This document shows positions 51,955-59,884 of a DNA stretch of 64,000 nucleotides, one piece after another (position 1 is the first letter of the stretch; every line of letters starts with the position of its first letter). Location of the stretch: positions 42,775 to 106,774 of the forward strand of contig NZ_WJIB01000019.1 of assembly GCF_019400745.1 (NCBI RefSeq). The letters run 5' to 3'. The translations under genes and the position numbers were made by a program. Source of the stretch: Cohnella sp. CFH 77786 (GTDB taxonomy: Bacteria; Bacillota; Bacilli; Paenibacillales; Paenibacillaceae). Below the pieces are notes generated by a model that saw only the letters and a program-made list of their open reading frames with translations, had not been told where the DNA came from and searched no databases.

Positions 51955-52258
51955 TTATACACATGTGAATAAGAATCCGGAAGTTTTCCACGATTCGATC
52001 CCGTTTGTCGAACTCTCTCACAATTTATCAACAATATCTAGTATTGTGCACATCTTTGCTCCACAAGTTATTGAAAATGTGGATAACACCCGGAATTTCG
52101 TTGAATTTCGGGGGTTTCTCTGCTATGATTAGTCATGTTCTTCCCAGTGGATTTCATCCTTTCCCCCGATATTTATCAACACCCTGTGTATAACATTGTG
52201 AACAAACCCCCATGTATCTGGACAACCCATCAAAGAATTCAGGGAATCGTGTGGATAA
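51955..52258. other. oriC: oriC, left DnaA-box cluster (rpmH-dnaA)
   Basis: DnaA boxes: TGTGGATAA at 52078 and 52250 (both exact on the - strand), and one-mismatch boxes TTATACACA at 51955, TTATCAACA at 52025 and 52173, and TGTGTATAA at 52185. The 610-bp gap is otherwise AT-rich and holds no gene. This matches the incA/B half of bipartite Bacillus origins, which also helps autoregulate dnaA. Confidence 0.9.
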
Positions 52259-52472
52259 CTCAATCAACTTGTTGATGGCGTTACCGTTCTTTGAATCGTC
52301 ATTCCGGATGGACGGAGCCCCGTTCTTTCCCCGAATGATCTCCGAATACGAACGATGGACGCTGTAATTTCCTGCGTTTTTCGTTTATATTTGGTTCTTT
52401 GGCGTCCTAAACGGGGAGAGTTTGACTCCGTGCAAAACTCCCTATTAGAGGGATAGAAGGAGTGACGTTCTT

Positions 52473-53822
52473 GTGGACAGCCGCAACAGCGAGATCTGGC
52501 AACAAGTGTTGTCGGTGATCCAAACCAAATTGAGCAAACCGAGTTTCGATACCTGGTTCAAATCCACCAAAGCCACTTTCCTCTCCGACGAAGTCGTGAT
52601 CGTGACCGCGCCGACCACCTTCGCCGCCGAATGGCTGGAGACGCGATATACGAAACTGGTTTCCTCGACGATCGCCGAATATACCGGCCGGCCCGTCGAA
52701 GTGAAATTCGCCATAGAAGAAGCCCGGACCGCCGAACCGCCGGCACCGTTCCCGCAAATCCCGGCCGCGAAGCCCGCCATGCCGGAAGAGAACGTGTCGA
52801 TGCTCAATCCCAAATACACCTTCGATACCTTCGTCATCGGGGCGGGCAACCGTTTCGCCCATGCCGCGTCCCTCGCGGTCGCGGAAGCGCCGGCCAAAGC
52901 CTACAATCCCTTCTTCTTATACGGGGGCGTAGGACTCGGGAAAACCCATTTGATGCACGCGATCGGACACTACATATTGGAAAACAATCCAAATATGAAG
53001 GTGCTGTACATCTCGTCCGAGAAGTTCACGAACGAATTCATCAACGCGATCCGCGACAACCGCGGCGAAAGCTTCCGCAACAAGTACCGCAATATCGACG
53101 TGCTGCTGATCGACGACATTCAATTCCTGGCGGGCAAGGAAGGCACGCAGGAGGAATTTTTCCATACGTTTAACGCTTTGCACGAAGAGCACAAGCAAAT
53201 CATCATTTCGTCCGACCGGCCTCCGAAGGAAATTCCGACACTGGAAGAGCGGCTGCGTTCCCGCTTCGAATGGGGCCTGATCACCGACATCCAGCCTCCG
53301 GACCTGGAAACCCGGATCGCGATTCTGCGCAAGAAAGCGAAGGCCGAAAACCTCGATATTCCGAACGAAGCGATGATGTATATCGCCAACATGATCGACA
53401 CGAACATCCGCGAGCTGGAAGGCGCCCTGATCCGCATCGTCGCCTACTCCTCCCTCACCAACCAGGACGTGTCGTCCCATCTGGCGGCGGAAGCGCTGAA
53501 GGACATCCTTCCGACCGGCCGCAACCGGCTGATCACGATCCAGGACATTCAGCAGCGCGTCGGCGAATTTTACGGACTCAAGCTCGAAGATTTCAAAGCC
53601 CGCAAACGGACCAAGGCCGTCGCGTTCCCGCGCCAGATCGCCATGTATCTCTCCCGCGAAATGACGGACTATTCGCTCCCCAAAATCGGGGACGCTTTCG
53701 GCGGGCGCGACCATACGACGGTCATCCACGCCCACGAGAAAATCTCGCAGCAGCTGAAGGTCGACCAGGAACTTTATAAAATCATCCACAACCTGACGGA
53801 ACGGATCAAAAATTTGAACTGA
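52473..53822 (+). CDS. dnaA: Chromosomal replication initiator DnaA
   Basis: A 449-residue AAA+ initiator. Domain I (about 1-85), linker, AAA+ domain with Walker A GGVGLGKT at 151-158, Walker B LLIDDIQFL and sensor 2 (IRELEGALIR), and the C-terminal DNA-binding domain with the DnaA signature GGRDHTTVIHAHEKI. It starts with GTG at 52473 after AAGGAG at a 10-nt spacing. Confidence 0.98.
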   Translation: MDSRNSEIWQQVLSVIQTKLSKPSFDTWFKSTKATFLSDEVVIVTAPTTFAAEWLETRYTKLVSSTIAEYTGRPVEVKFAIEEARTAEPPAPFPQIPAAKPAMPEENVSMLNPKYTFDTFVIGAGNRFAHAASLAVAEAPAKAYNPFFLYGGVGLGKTHLMHAIGHYILENNPNMKVLYISSEKFTNEFINAIRDNRGESFRNKYRNIDVLLIDDIQFLAGKEGTQEEFFHTFNALHEEHKQIIISSDRPPKEIPTLEERLRSRFEWGLITDIQPPDLETRIAILRKKAKAENLDIPNEAMMYIANMIDTNIRELEGALIRIVAYSSLTNQDVSSHLAAEALKDILPTGRNRLITIQDIQQRVGEFYGLKLEDFKARKRTKAVAFPRQIAMYLSREMTDYSLPKIGDAFGGRDHTTVIHAHEKISQQLKVDQELYKIIHNLTERIKNLN

Positions 53823-53901
53823 TGTCCACATGGGACAAGATGAATCGCAAACGAGTGAATCCCGGTTGATAAAAAAACGCCTATGCACAATTCATTCACA
53901 C

Positions 53902-53992
53902 TGTGGATAGGCGTTCTTTTCGGCTTTATCGGCGTTATCCACAAATCCACCGCGCCTACTGCTACGACTTAAGAATTCAAACATGATACAAT
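53902..53992 (+). other. oriC: oriC, right half: DnaA boxes and DnaA-trio-like unwinding element
   Basis: DnaA boxes TGTGGATAG (53902) and TTATCCACA (53935-53943, exact) are followed by a GC-rich stretch ACCGCGCC and then CTACTGCTACGACTT (53956-53970), which reads as consecutive CTA/CTG/CTA/CGA/CTT triplets, resembling the DnaA-trio of the basal unwinding system. AT-rich DNA follows. TGATACAAT (ending 53992) could be an extended -10 for dnaN. Confidence 0.6.
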
Positions 53993-54018
53993 AATGTTGA
54001 AACGACGAGGTGAACCCA

Positions 54019-55158
54019 TTGAAATTGACGATATTGCGCCATGAATTGAACGAAGCGATCCAGAACGTCTCGAAAGCCGTTTCCTCCCGCACGACCATCC
54101 CGATTCTCAGCGGGATCAAGATCGACGCAACCTTTACCGGGGTCACGCTGACGGCAAGCGATACCGACATTTCCATTCAAAGCTTTGTCCCGCTCGAGAC
54201 GGCGGACAAAAGGATCGCCACCGTCGAACGGACGGGCAGCGTCGTGCTGCCGGCCAAGTTTTTCGTCGAAATGGTGAAGAAGCTTCCGCACGAAGAAGTC
54301 CATCTCGAAGTGGGCGAGCGATTCCAAACGATGATCCGCTCCGGCTCTACCGATATCCAGCTCGCCGGTCTCGATCCCGAAGAGTTTCCGGTCATGCCTA
54401 CGGTCGCGGAAGACCAGATCATTTCCGTTCCCGGCGACCTGCTTCGCGAAATGATCCGGCAAACCGTCTTCGCCGTGACGACGAATGAATCGTCTCCCAT
54501 TCTGACGGGGGTTCTCTGGAACCTGCAGGACGGCTCCTTCAAATTCGTCGCGACAGACCGCCATCGTCTGGCCAGCCGCACCGCGCCTGTCGAATCCGGG
54601 GACGTCCGGTTTTCGAACGTCGTCATATCGGGCAAGACGCTGTCGGAATTAGCCAAAATCGTACCGGACCAGAACGTCCTGGTGGACATCGTCGTCGCGG
54701 AGAGCCAGGTTCTCTTCAAGCTCGGCAACGTGCTGTTCTTCTCCCGCATGCTGGACGGGACTTATCCGGATACTTCCAAGATTATTCCGCAAACTTTCAA
54801 AACAGAACTCGTCCTGAACACCAAAATGCTGAGCGACGCCATCGACCGCGCCTATTTGCTGTCCCGCGAGGAGAAAACGAATATCGTGCGCTTGTCGACG
54901 ATGGAGGACGGCAGCATCGAAATCTCGTCCAGCTCCTCCGAACTGGGGCGGGTGACGGAACAGCTGGAGGCCGTGCAGCTAAACGGAGATCCGCTGCGCA
55001 TCGCGTTCAACTCCAAATACATGCTGGACGCGCTGAAGGTTATCGACAGCGAAGAGCTGTTCATCGGCTTTACGGGCGCGATGAGCCCGATCATCATCAA
55101 GCCGCGCGACCATGACCACAGCCTGCATCTCATTCTTCCCTATCGAACGACGAATTGA
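54019..55158 (+). CDS. dnaN: DNA polymerase III sliding clamp (beta)
   Basis: A 379-residue clamp that forms a ring dimer on DNA. It begins MKLTILRHELNEAIQNVSKA and shows the three repeated domains, with the C-terminal YRTTN end near the partner-binding pocket. TTG at 54019 is chosen because GAGGTG precedes it by 6 nt and it gives the family length; an upstream in-frame GTG at 54010 overlaps that site. Confidence 0.97.
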   Translation: MKLTILRHELNEAIQNVSKAVSSRTTIPILSGIKIDATFTGVTLTASDTDISIQSFVPLETADKRIATVERTGSVVLPAKFFVEMVKKLPHEEVHLEVGERFQTMIRSGSTDIQLAGLDPEEFPVMPTVAEDQIISVPGDLLREMIRQTVFAVTTNESSPILTGVLWNLQDGSFKFVATDRHRLASRTAPVESGDVRFSNVVISGKTLSELAKIVPDQNVLVDIVVAESQVLFKLGNVLFFSRMLDGTYPDTSKIIPQTFKTELVLNTKMLSDAIDRAYLLSREEKTNIVRLSTMEDGSIEISSSSSELGRVTEQLEAVQLNGDPLRIAFNSKYMLDALKVIDSEELFIGFTGAMSPIIIKPRDHDHSLHLILPYRTTN

Positions 55159-55169
55159 GGGATGGCCGG

Positions 55170-55391
55170 ATGAAGAAAATCGGCATTTCCACCGAATACA
55201 TCACGCTCGGTCAGCTGCTCAAGCTGGGCGATTGCATCGCAACGGGCGGAGAAGCGAAAATGTTCCTGCAGGAGAAGAAGGTGCTCGTAAACGGAGAGCC
55301 GGACAACCGGAGGGGACGCAAGCTCGTGCCGGGAGACACGGTTGAGGTCGAAGGATGCGGAACCTTTACCGTAACGGTCCGTAAGGCTTAA
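55170..55391 (+). CDS. yaaA: YaaA S4-domain RNA-binding protein (RlbA)
   Basis: A 73-residue S4-like protein: EYITLGQLLKLGDCIATGGE, then FLQEKKVLVNGEPDNRRGRKL. It lies between dnaN and recF as in B. subtilis and is thought to act in ribosome assembly. The ATG at 55170 matches the family start; an upstream TTG at 55155 is in frame but overlaps the dnaN stop. Confidence 0.95.
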   Translation: MKKIGISTEYITLGQLLKLGDCIATGGEAKMFLQEKKVLVNGEPDNRRGRKLVPGDTVEVEGCGTFTVTVRKA

Positions 55392-55411
55392 GGGCAGGAG
55401 AGATTCCTTCT

Positions 55412-56530
55412 ATGCAACTGAAATCGATCGAGCTTCACGGATTCCGCAATTATGACTCTTTGCAGCTGGCAATCGGCTCGGGAGTCAATATTTTTATCGG
55501 GCCCAACGCGCAAGGGAAAACGAACCTGCTTGAAGCCATCCACGTGCTGGCGCTCACGAAGTCTCACCGGACTTCCAAGGACCGGGAGCTCATCGGATGG
55601 AATGCGCAGACGACCCGCATCCGCGCGGAACTGGAACGCAAATACGGCAATATGACGCTGGAGCTGCAAATTTCGTCCCAAGGGAAGAAAGCGAAGCTGA
55701 ACGGACTGGAGCAGCGCAAGCTCAGCGGCTTCGTCGGTTCGCTGAACGTGGTGCTGTTCGCGCCTGAAGATCTGGATATCGTGAAGGGTGCGCCGGGCGT
55801 GCGCCGCCGGTTCATGGACATGGAAATCGGCCAGGTGCATCCCGGTTATTTGTACGATTTGTCGCAATACCAGAAGGTGCTCCAACAGCGCAACAACTAC
55901 CTGAAGGCGACGGACGCCTCCAAAGCTTCTCCGGAGCTGATGGAGGTATGGAACGAACAGCTTGCCGCTTATGGTGTTAAAATGATGCAAAAAAGGAAAA
56001 ACTTTATTTATCATCTCCAGCAATGGGCCGAGAAAATCCACGCGGGCATAACGGCGGGAACGGAGAAGCTCGAGGTCGCCTATAAGCCGTCCTTCGGCAT
56101 GGAGGACAAGAGCGAGCCCCAAGATGAATCTTCTTTATTCCAGCAATTTATGATAAAGTTAACACAGAGCAGAGAGCAGGAATTCCGCCGCGGCATGACG
56201 CTGACCGGCCCCCATCGGGACGATCTGGCGTTCGCCATTAACGGCAAGGACGTCCAGTCCTTCGGCTCCCAGGGGCAGCAACGGACGGCGGCGTTGTCGC
56301 TCAAGCTCGCCGAACTGGAGCTCATGCGCGAGGAAATCGGGGAATACCCCATTCTCCTGCTGGACGACGTATTATCGGAATTGGACCAGACGCGGCAGAC
56401 GCAGCTCATCGAGACGTTCCAAAGCCGGGTGCAGACCTTCATCACCACGACCGGATTGGAAAGCGTGAACATGAGCCGGCTACGGGATGCCGCCGTTTTT
56501 CATGTTCGAGGCGGCGCTCTCATGCAGTAA
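55412..56530 (+). CDS. recF: DNA replication and repair protein RecF
   Basis: A 372-residue SMC-like ATPase that helps load RecA at gaps. Walker A GPNAQGKTNLLEAI, signature FGSQGQQRTAALSL and Walker B ILLLDDVLSELD are intact. AGGAGAG precedes the ATG, 20 bp after yaaA. Confidence 0.97.
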   Translation: MQLKSIELHGFRNYDSLQLAIGSGVNIFIGPNAQGKTNLLEAIHVLALTKSHRTSKDRELIGWNAQTTRIRAELERKYGNMTLELQISSQGKKAKLNGLEQRKLSGFVGSLNVVLFAPEDLDIVKGAPGVRRRFMDMEIGQVHPGYLYDLSQYQKVLQQRNNYLKATDASKASPELMEVWNEQLAAYGVKMMQKRKNFIYHLQQWAEKIHAGITAGTEKLEVAYKPSFGMEDKSEPQDESSLFQQFMIKLTQSREQEFRRGMTLTGPHRDDLAFAINGKDVQSFGSQGQQRTAALSLKLAELELMREEIGEYPILLLDDVLSELDQTRQTQLIETFQSRVQTFITTTGLESVNMSRLRDAAVFHVRGGALMQ

Positions 56531-56569
56531 TCGGCGGCCGGCATCCGCAGGTTCGGAAGGGGGAGGCTC

Positions 56570-56818
56570 ATGTACATTCATCTCGGCGGCGAGAAGATCA
56601 TCCGGACGTCGCAGGTTGTGGCCATCTTCGACATTTCGATCGAGCAGTCTTCCAAGCTCTCGCGCCAGTTCGTAGCGCAGGCGCAGAAGAACCGCGGGGT
56701 GGAGACGATCGGGGAAGAAGAACCGAAATCCATCGTCGTGACGGAAGACCGGGTGTACTACTCGCCGATTTCCACGTCCACTTTGAAGAAAAGGGCTCAC
56801 GTTTTGGACCAGGGATAG
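56570..56818 (+). CDS. remB: RemB (YaaB, DUF370) extracellular-matrix regulator
   Basis: An 82-residue DUF370 protein: MYIHLGGEKIIRTSQVVAIF and a C-terminal ISTSTLKKRAH. RemA/RemB proteins bind DNA and activate biofilm-matrix and osmoprotection genes in Bacillus. GGGGGAGG precedes the ATG. Its place between recF and gyrB is conserved. Confidence 0.95.
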   Translation: MYIHLGGEKIIRTSQVVAIFDISIEQSSKLSRQFVAQAQKNRGVETIGEEEPKSIVVTEDRVYYSPISTSTLKKRAHVLDQG

Positions 56819-56918
56819 GAGGCGGCCGCCGTTCCTCGCGGCGGGATTCGTTTATCCCGAGGGGCTTCGGAACAGGCAACATTTCGGCAACGCAAAGAAG
56901 GCGGTGGAGGGTTTGTCC

Positions 56919-58829
56919 GTGAATTCGCAACAGCATACGTATGATGAAAGTCAGATCCAGGTACTCGAAGGGTTGGAAGCGGTCCGCAAACGCCCCGGCA
57001 TGTATATCGGTTCCACGAGCGCCCGCGGGTTGCACCATCTCGTCTGGGAAGTCGTGGACAACAGTATCGACGAAGCCCTGCAGGGTTACTGCGATAAAAT
57101 CCAAGTCATCATTCACGAAGATAACAGCATAACCGTCATCGATAACGGACGGGGCATCCCGGTCGGCGAGCATCCGAAAATGAAGAAATCGACGCTCGAA
57201 GTCGTCATGACCGTGCTCCATGCCGGCGGCAAATTCGGCGGTGAAGGATATAAGGTATCCGGCGGTCTTCACGGCGTCGGCGTTTCCGTCGTGAACGCCT
57301 TGTCCGAGTGGGTCATCGTCAGCGTCAAGCGCGATGGACATATCCATCAACAGGAGTACCGCCGCGGTAATCCCCAGTATGACGTCAAGATCGTCGGAGA
57401 TACGGAGGAAACAGGCACGACGACGCATTTCAAGCCGGATCCTGAGGTATTTACCGAGACGACCGTTTATGACTACGACACGCTGGTCGGCCGGATCCGG
57501 GAGCTTGCTTTCTTGAACAAAGGAATCGAAATTTCGATCACGGACGAAAGAACCGGCATCAGCGAAACGTTCAAATACGACGGCGGCATCATGGAATTCG
57601 TCCAGTATCTGAACCGGACGCGGGAAGCGCTCCATGAGCAGCCGATTTACGTGGAAGGTACGAAGGAACATATCGCGTGCGAAATCGCGCTCCAATATAA
57701 CGACGGATACACCGAAAACATCTATTCGTTCGCGAACAACATCAATACCCATGAAGGCGGGACGCACGAATCCGGCTTCAAAGCCGCGCTGACGCGGATC
57801 ATTAACGATTACGCCCGCAAAATGGGCTTCGTGAAGGAAAGCGAATCGAATTTGACCGGGGACGATTGTCGGGAAGGCCTTGCCGCCATCATTTCCGTCA
57901 AAATCCCCGAGCCTCAATTCGAAGGCCAGACGAAGACGAAGCTGGGCAACAGCGAAGTCCGCGGCATCGTGGAATCGCTGCTTGCCGAGAAGCTGATGGA
58001 ATTCATGGACGAGAATCCCTCGGTGGCCCGCAAAATCATCGACAAGTCGCTGCAAGCGTCCCGCGCACGGGAAGCGGCGCGCAAAGCGCGGGAACTCACC
58101 CGCCGCAAGAGCGCGTTGGAAGTCAGCGCCCTTCCCGGCAAGCTGGCGGACTGCTCGTCCAAAGACGCTTCGATCAGCGAGCTGTTCATCGTCGAAGGCG
58201 ACTCCGCCGGCGGCTCGGCGAAACAAGGCCGGGACCGGCACTTCCAGGCGATTCTGCCGCTTCGGGGCAAAATCCTCAACGTCGAGAAAGCGCGCTTGGA
58301 CAAAATCTTGAGCAACCTTGAAATCCGCGCGATCATTACCGCACTCGGCACGGGGATCGGCGACGATTTCGACCTGGGCAAGGCGCGTTACCACAAAATT
58401 TGCATCATGACCGACGCCGACGTGGATGGCGCGCATATCCGAACGCTTTTGCTGACCTTCTTCTATCGCTACATGCGCAAGCTGATCGAGGCCGGTTACG
58501 TTTATATCGCGCAACCCCCTCTGTTCAAGATCGAGCGGAACAAAGTCGTCCGATACGCGCAGTCGGAGAAGGAACGCGACCAGATCATCGCCGAGTACGG
58601 CGAAGGCGCGAAGGTGAACATCCAGCGTTACAAAGGCTTGGGTGAAATGAACGCGGAGCAGCTGTGGGAAACGACGATGGATCCGGACAGCCGGACGATG
58701 CTTCAGGTGCGGATCGAGGACGCGATCCAGGCGGATCTCATATTCGATACGCTCATGGGCGACAACGTCGAGCCGAGGCGCGATTTCATCCAGCAGTACG
58801 CGAAGTTCGTCAAGAATCTCGATATCTAA
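56919..58829 (+). CDS. gyrB: DNA gyrase subunit B
   Basis: A 636-residue ATPase subunit. GHKL motifs EVVDNSIDEAL, DNGRGIP and GGLHGVGVSVVNALS, the TOPRIM motifs VEGDSAGGSAKQGRDR and DADVDGAHIRTLLL, and the C-terminal GEMNAEQLWETTMDP are all present. The GTG at 56919 is chosen because GGAGGG lies 7 nt before it; a GTG at 56904 and TTG at 56913 are in frame but overlap that site. Confidence 0.97.
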   Translation: MNSQQHTYDESQIQVLEGLEAVRKRPGMYIGSTSARGLHHLVWEVVDNSIDEALQGYCDKIQVIIHEDNSITVIDNGRGIPVGEHPKMKKSTLEVVMTVLHAGGKFGGEGYKVSGGLHGVGVSVVNALSEWVIVSVKRDGHIHQQEYRRGNPQYDVKIVGDTEETGTTTHFKPDPEVFTETTVYDYDTLVGRIRELAFLNKGIEISITDERTGISETFKYDGGIMEFVQYLNRTREALHEQPIYVEGTKEHIACEIALQYNDGYTENIYSFANNINTHEGGTHESGFKAALTRIINDYARKMGFVKESESNLTGDDCREGLAAIISVKIPEPQFEGQTKTKLGNSEVRGIVESLLAEKLMEFMDENPSVARKIIDKSLQASRAREAARKARELTRRKSALEVSALPGKLADCSSKDASISELFIVEGDSAGGSAKQGRDRHFQAILPLRGKILNVEKARLDKILSNLEIRAIITALGTGIGDDFDLGKARYHKICIMTDADVDGAHIRTLLLTFFYRYMRKLIEAGYVYIAQPPLFKIERNKVVRYAQSEKERDQIIAEYGEGAKVNIQRYKGLGEMNAEQLWETTMDPDSRTMLQVRIEDAIQADLIFDTLMGDNVEPRRDFIQQYAKFVKNLDI

Positions 58830-58908
58830 ACGAATCCCCAAAAAGTGACGAGAAGCTTCGACGCTTATTCCGATTACTTCTCGGGGACCCCGATCAAGGT
58901 CGAAACAG

Positions 58909-58942
58909 GGGGTATCTCTTCCAGGGAGGAGATACCCCTTTC
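58909..58942 (+). terminator. gyrB terminator
   Basis: A 10-bp stem GGGGTATCTC / GAGATACCCC with a 10-nt loop is followed by TTTC. It also lies just past the end of the convergent ATP-grasp gene and could serve both. Confidence 0.75.
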
Positions 58943-58943
58943 G

Positions 58944-59720
58944 TCAAGCTCCGGGAAACGACTGGCGGATGGGCCTTCCGTATTGGACGGCATAACGGCA
59001 AATTCGCCGGAATACCGATGGATCCGGCAGCTTTCGGAAAATATACGGATCGGGTTTCGTGTTGACCTCCAGAATCCACGGCTTTAGCGTCCGATCGATC
59101 GCGAAATCGATGCCAATCTCCTTCAGGCGCGGATATTTGCGGCTCATCGCGGAGGCGACCATCGTTCCCAATTTGCAAAGTCCATCCCGGAATTGGGCGA
59201 ACTGCTCCGGCGACATATAGGGTTCGAACAGCTTCTCCGGGCCCATTGGGGTGCCGCCGCTGTGGTAATTCGTCACGATTTTGCGGGGGTGGGCAACGCG
59301 TCCGATCAGCCCGGTCGAGACCCATTCGGAACGGGAATTATGCTGCACCATGAGGCGCAGATCGAACCGGCGGTCCGCATGCTGGAGCAGCTCGATTCCT
59401 TGCTGTACCAGATACGGCTTCGATAATTTGACTTCCTCCAGCTTGCCGAACATTTGCCCAAACGTTTCGTAACGGTATTTTCGCACGCCGGATTGAAATC
59501 CATACGGGCGATCGTCTCCGTTATTCTTTTCCACCCGGATCACGCCTTTTCCGAACGTGCCGTTTACGGGTTTTACGTAAACCATACCCATCCTGTGGAG
59601 CATTTCCTTGAGCTTCTCTCTCGAGTACGGACGGGTTTCGGGCACGAAACGTTTCACGTCGGGATCCGCGAGCAAGGCTTCGGTCTTGGCCCACTTGCTG
59701 CGGACGCGTTGGATTCGCAT
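58944..59720 (-). CDS. YheC/YheD-type ATP-grasp protein
   Basis: A 258-residue ATP-grasp enzyme: KPVNGTFGKGVIRVEK as nucleotide loop, LVQQGIELLQHADRRFDLRL, and the metal site GIDFAIDRTLKPWILEVNTKPDP. Members are called endospore-coat-associated proteins in Bacillus and are thought to ligate a carboxylate to an amine or thiol, but products are unknown. It lies antisense between gyrB and gyrA and convergent to gyrB. It is shorter than typical YheC/D (about 360-450 residues) and lacks the N-terminal domain. Confidence 0.88.
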   Translation of the reverse strand: MRIQRVRSKWAKTEALLADPDVKRFVPETRPYSREKLKEMLHRMGMVYVKPVNGTFGKGVIRVEKNNGDDRPYGFQSGVRKYRYETFGQMFGKLEEVKLSKPYLVQQGIELLQHADRRFDLRLMVQHNSRSEWVSTGLIGRVAHPRKIVTNYHSGGTPMGPEKLFEPYMSPEQFAQFRDGLCKLGTMVASAMSRKYPRLKEIGIDFAIDRTLKPWILEVNTKPDPYIFRKLPDPSVFRRICRYAVQYGRPIRQSFPGA

Positions 59721-59751
59721 AGGGTTTATCCAACCTTTCCCGTTTACGATA

Positions 59752-59760
59752 TGGTATAAT
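59752..59760 (+). promoter_or_regulatory. Candidate gyrA promoter (extended -10)
   Basis: TGGTATAAT, a consensus extended -10 just beyond the ATP-grasp start, with a weak -35. The gyrA leader would be about 120 nt. Confidence 0.6.
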
Positions 59761-59884
59761 GGATTTATGCGTTTTTTTTAATTTATGTCGGGATTCGTTA
59801 TCGGGTGTGGAGTCTTATCACCCACTTTACGTTCCTGTCCGCGGCTCCCGCGGAAACGGGTATAGACAGGTAAGGAGGATCTTC

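Noticed and set aside
56598..58841. A 747-codon open frame on the - strand
   Set aside because: It is antisense to remB and gyrB; composition is that of a GC-bias frame.
59759..59884. An earlier gyrA start giving 42 more residues
   Set aside because: The ATG at 59885 has AAGGAGG directly upstream and begins with the family N-terminus; the extra part is the promoter and leader.
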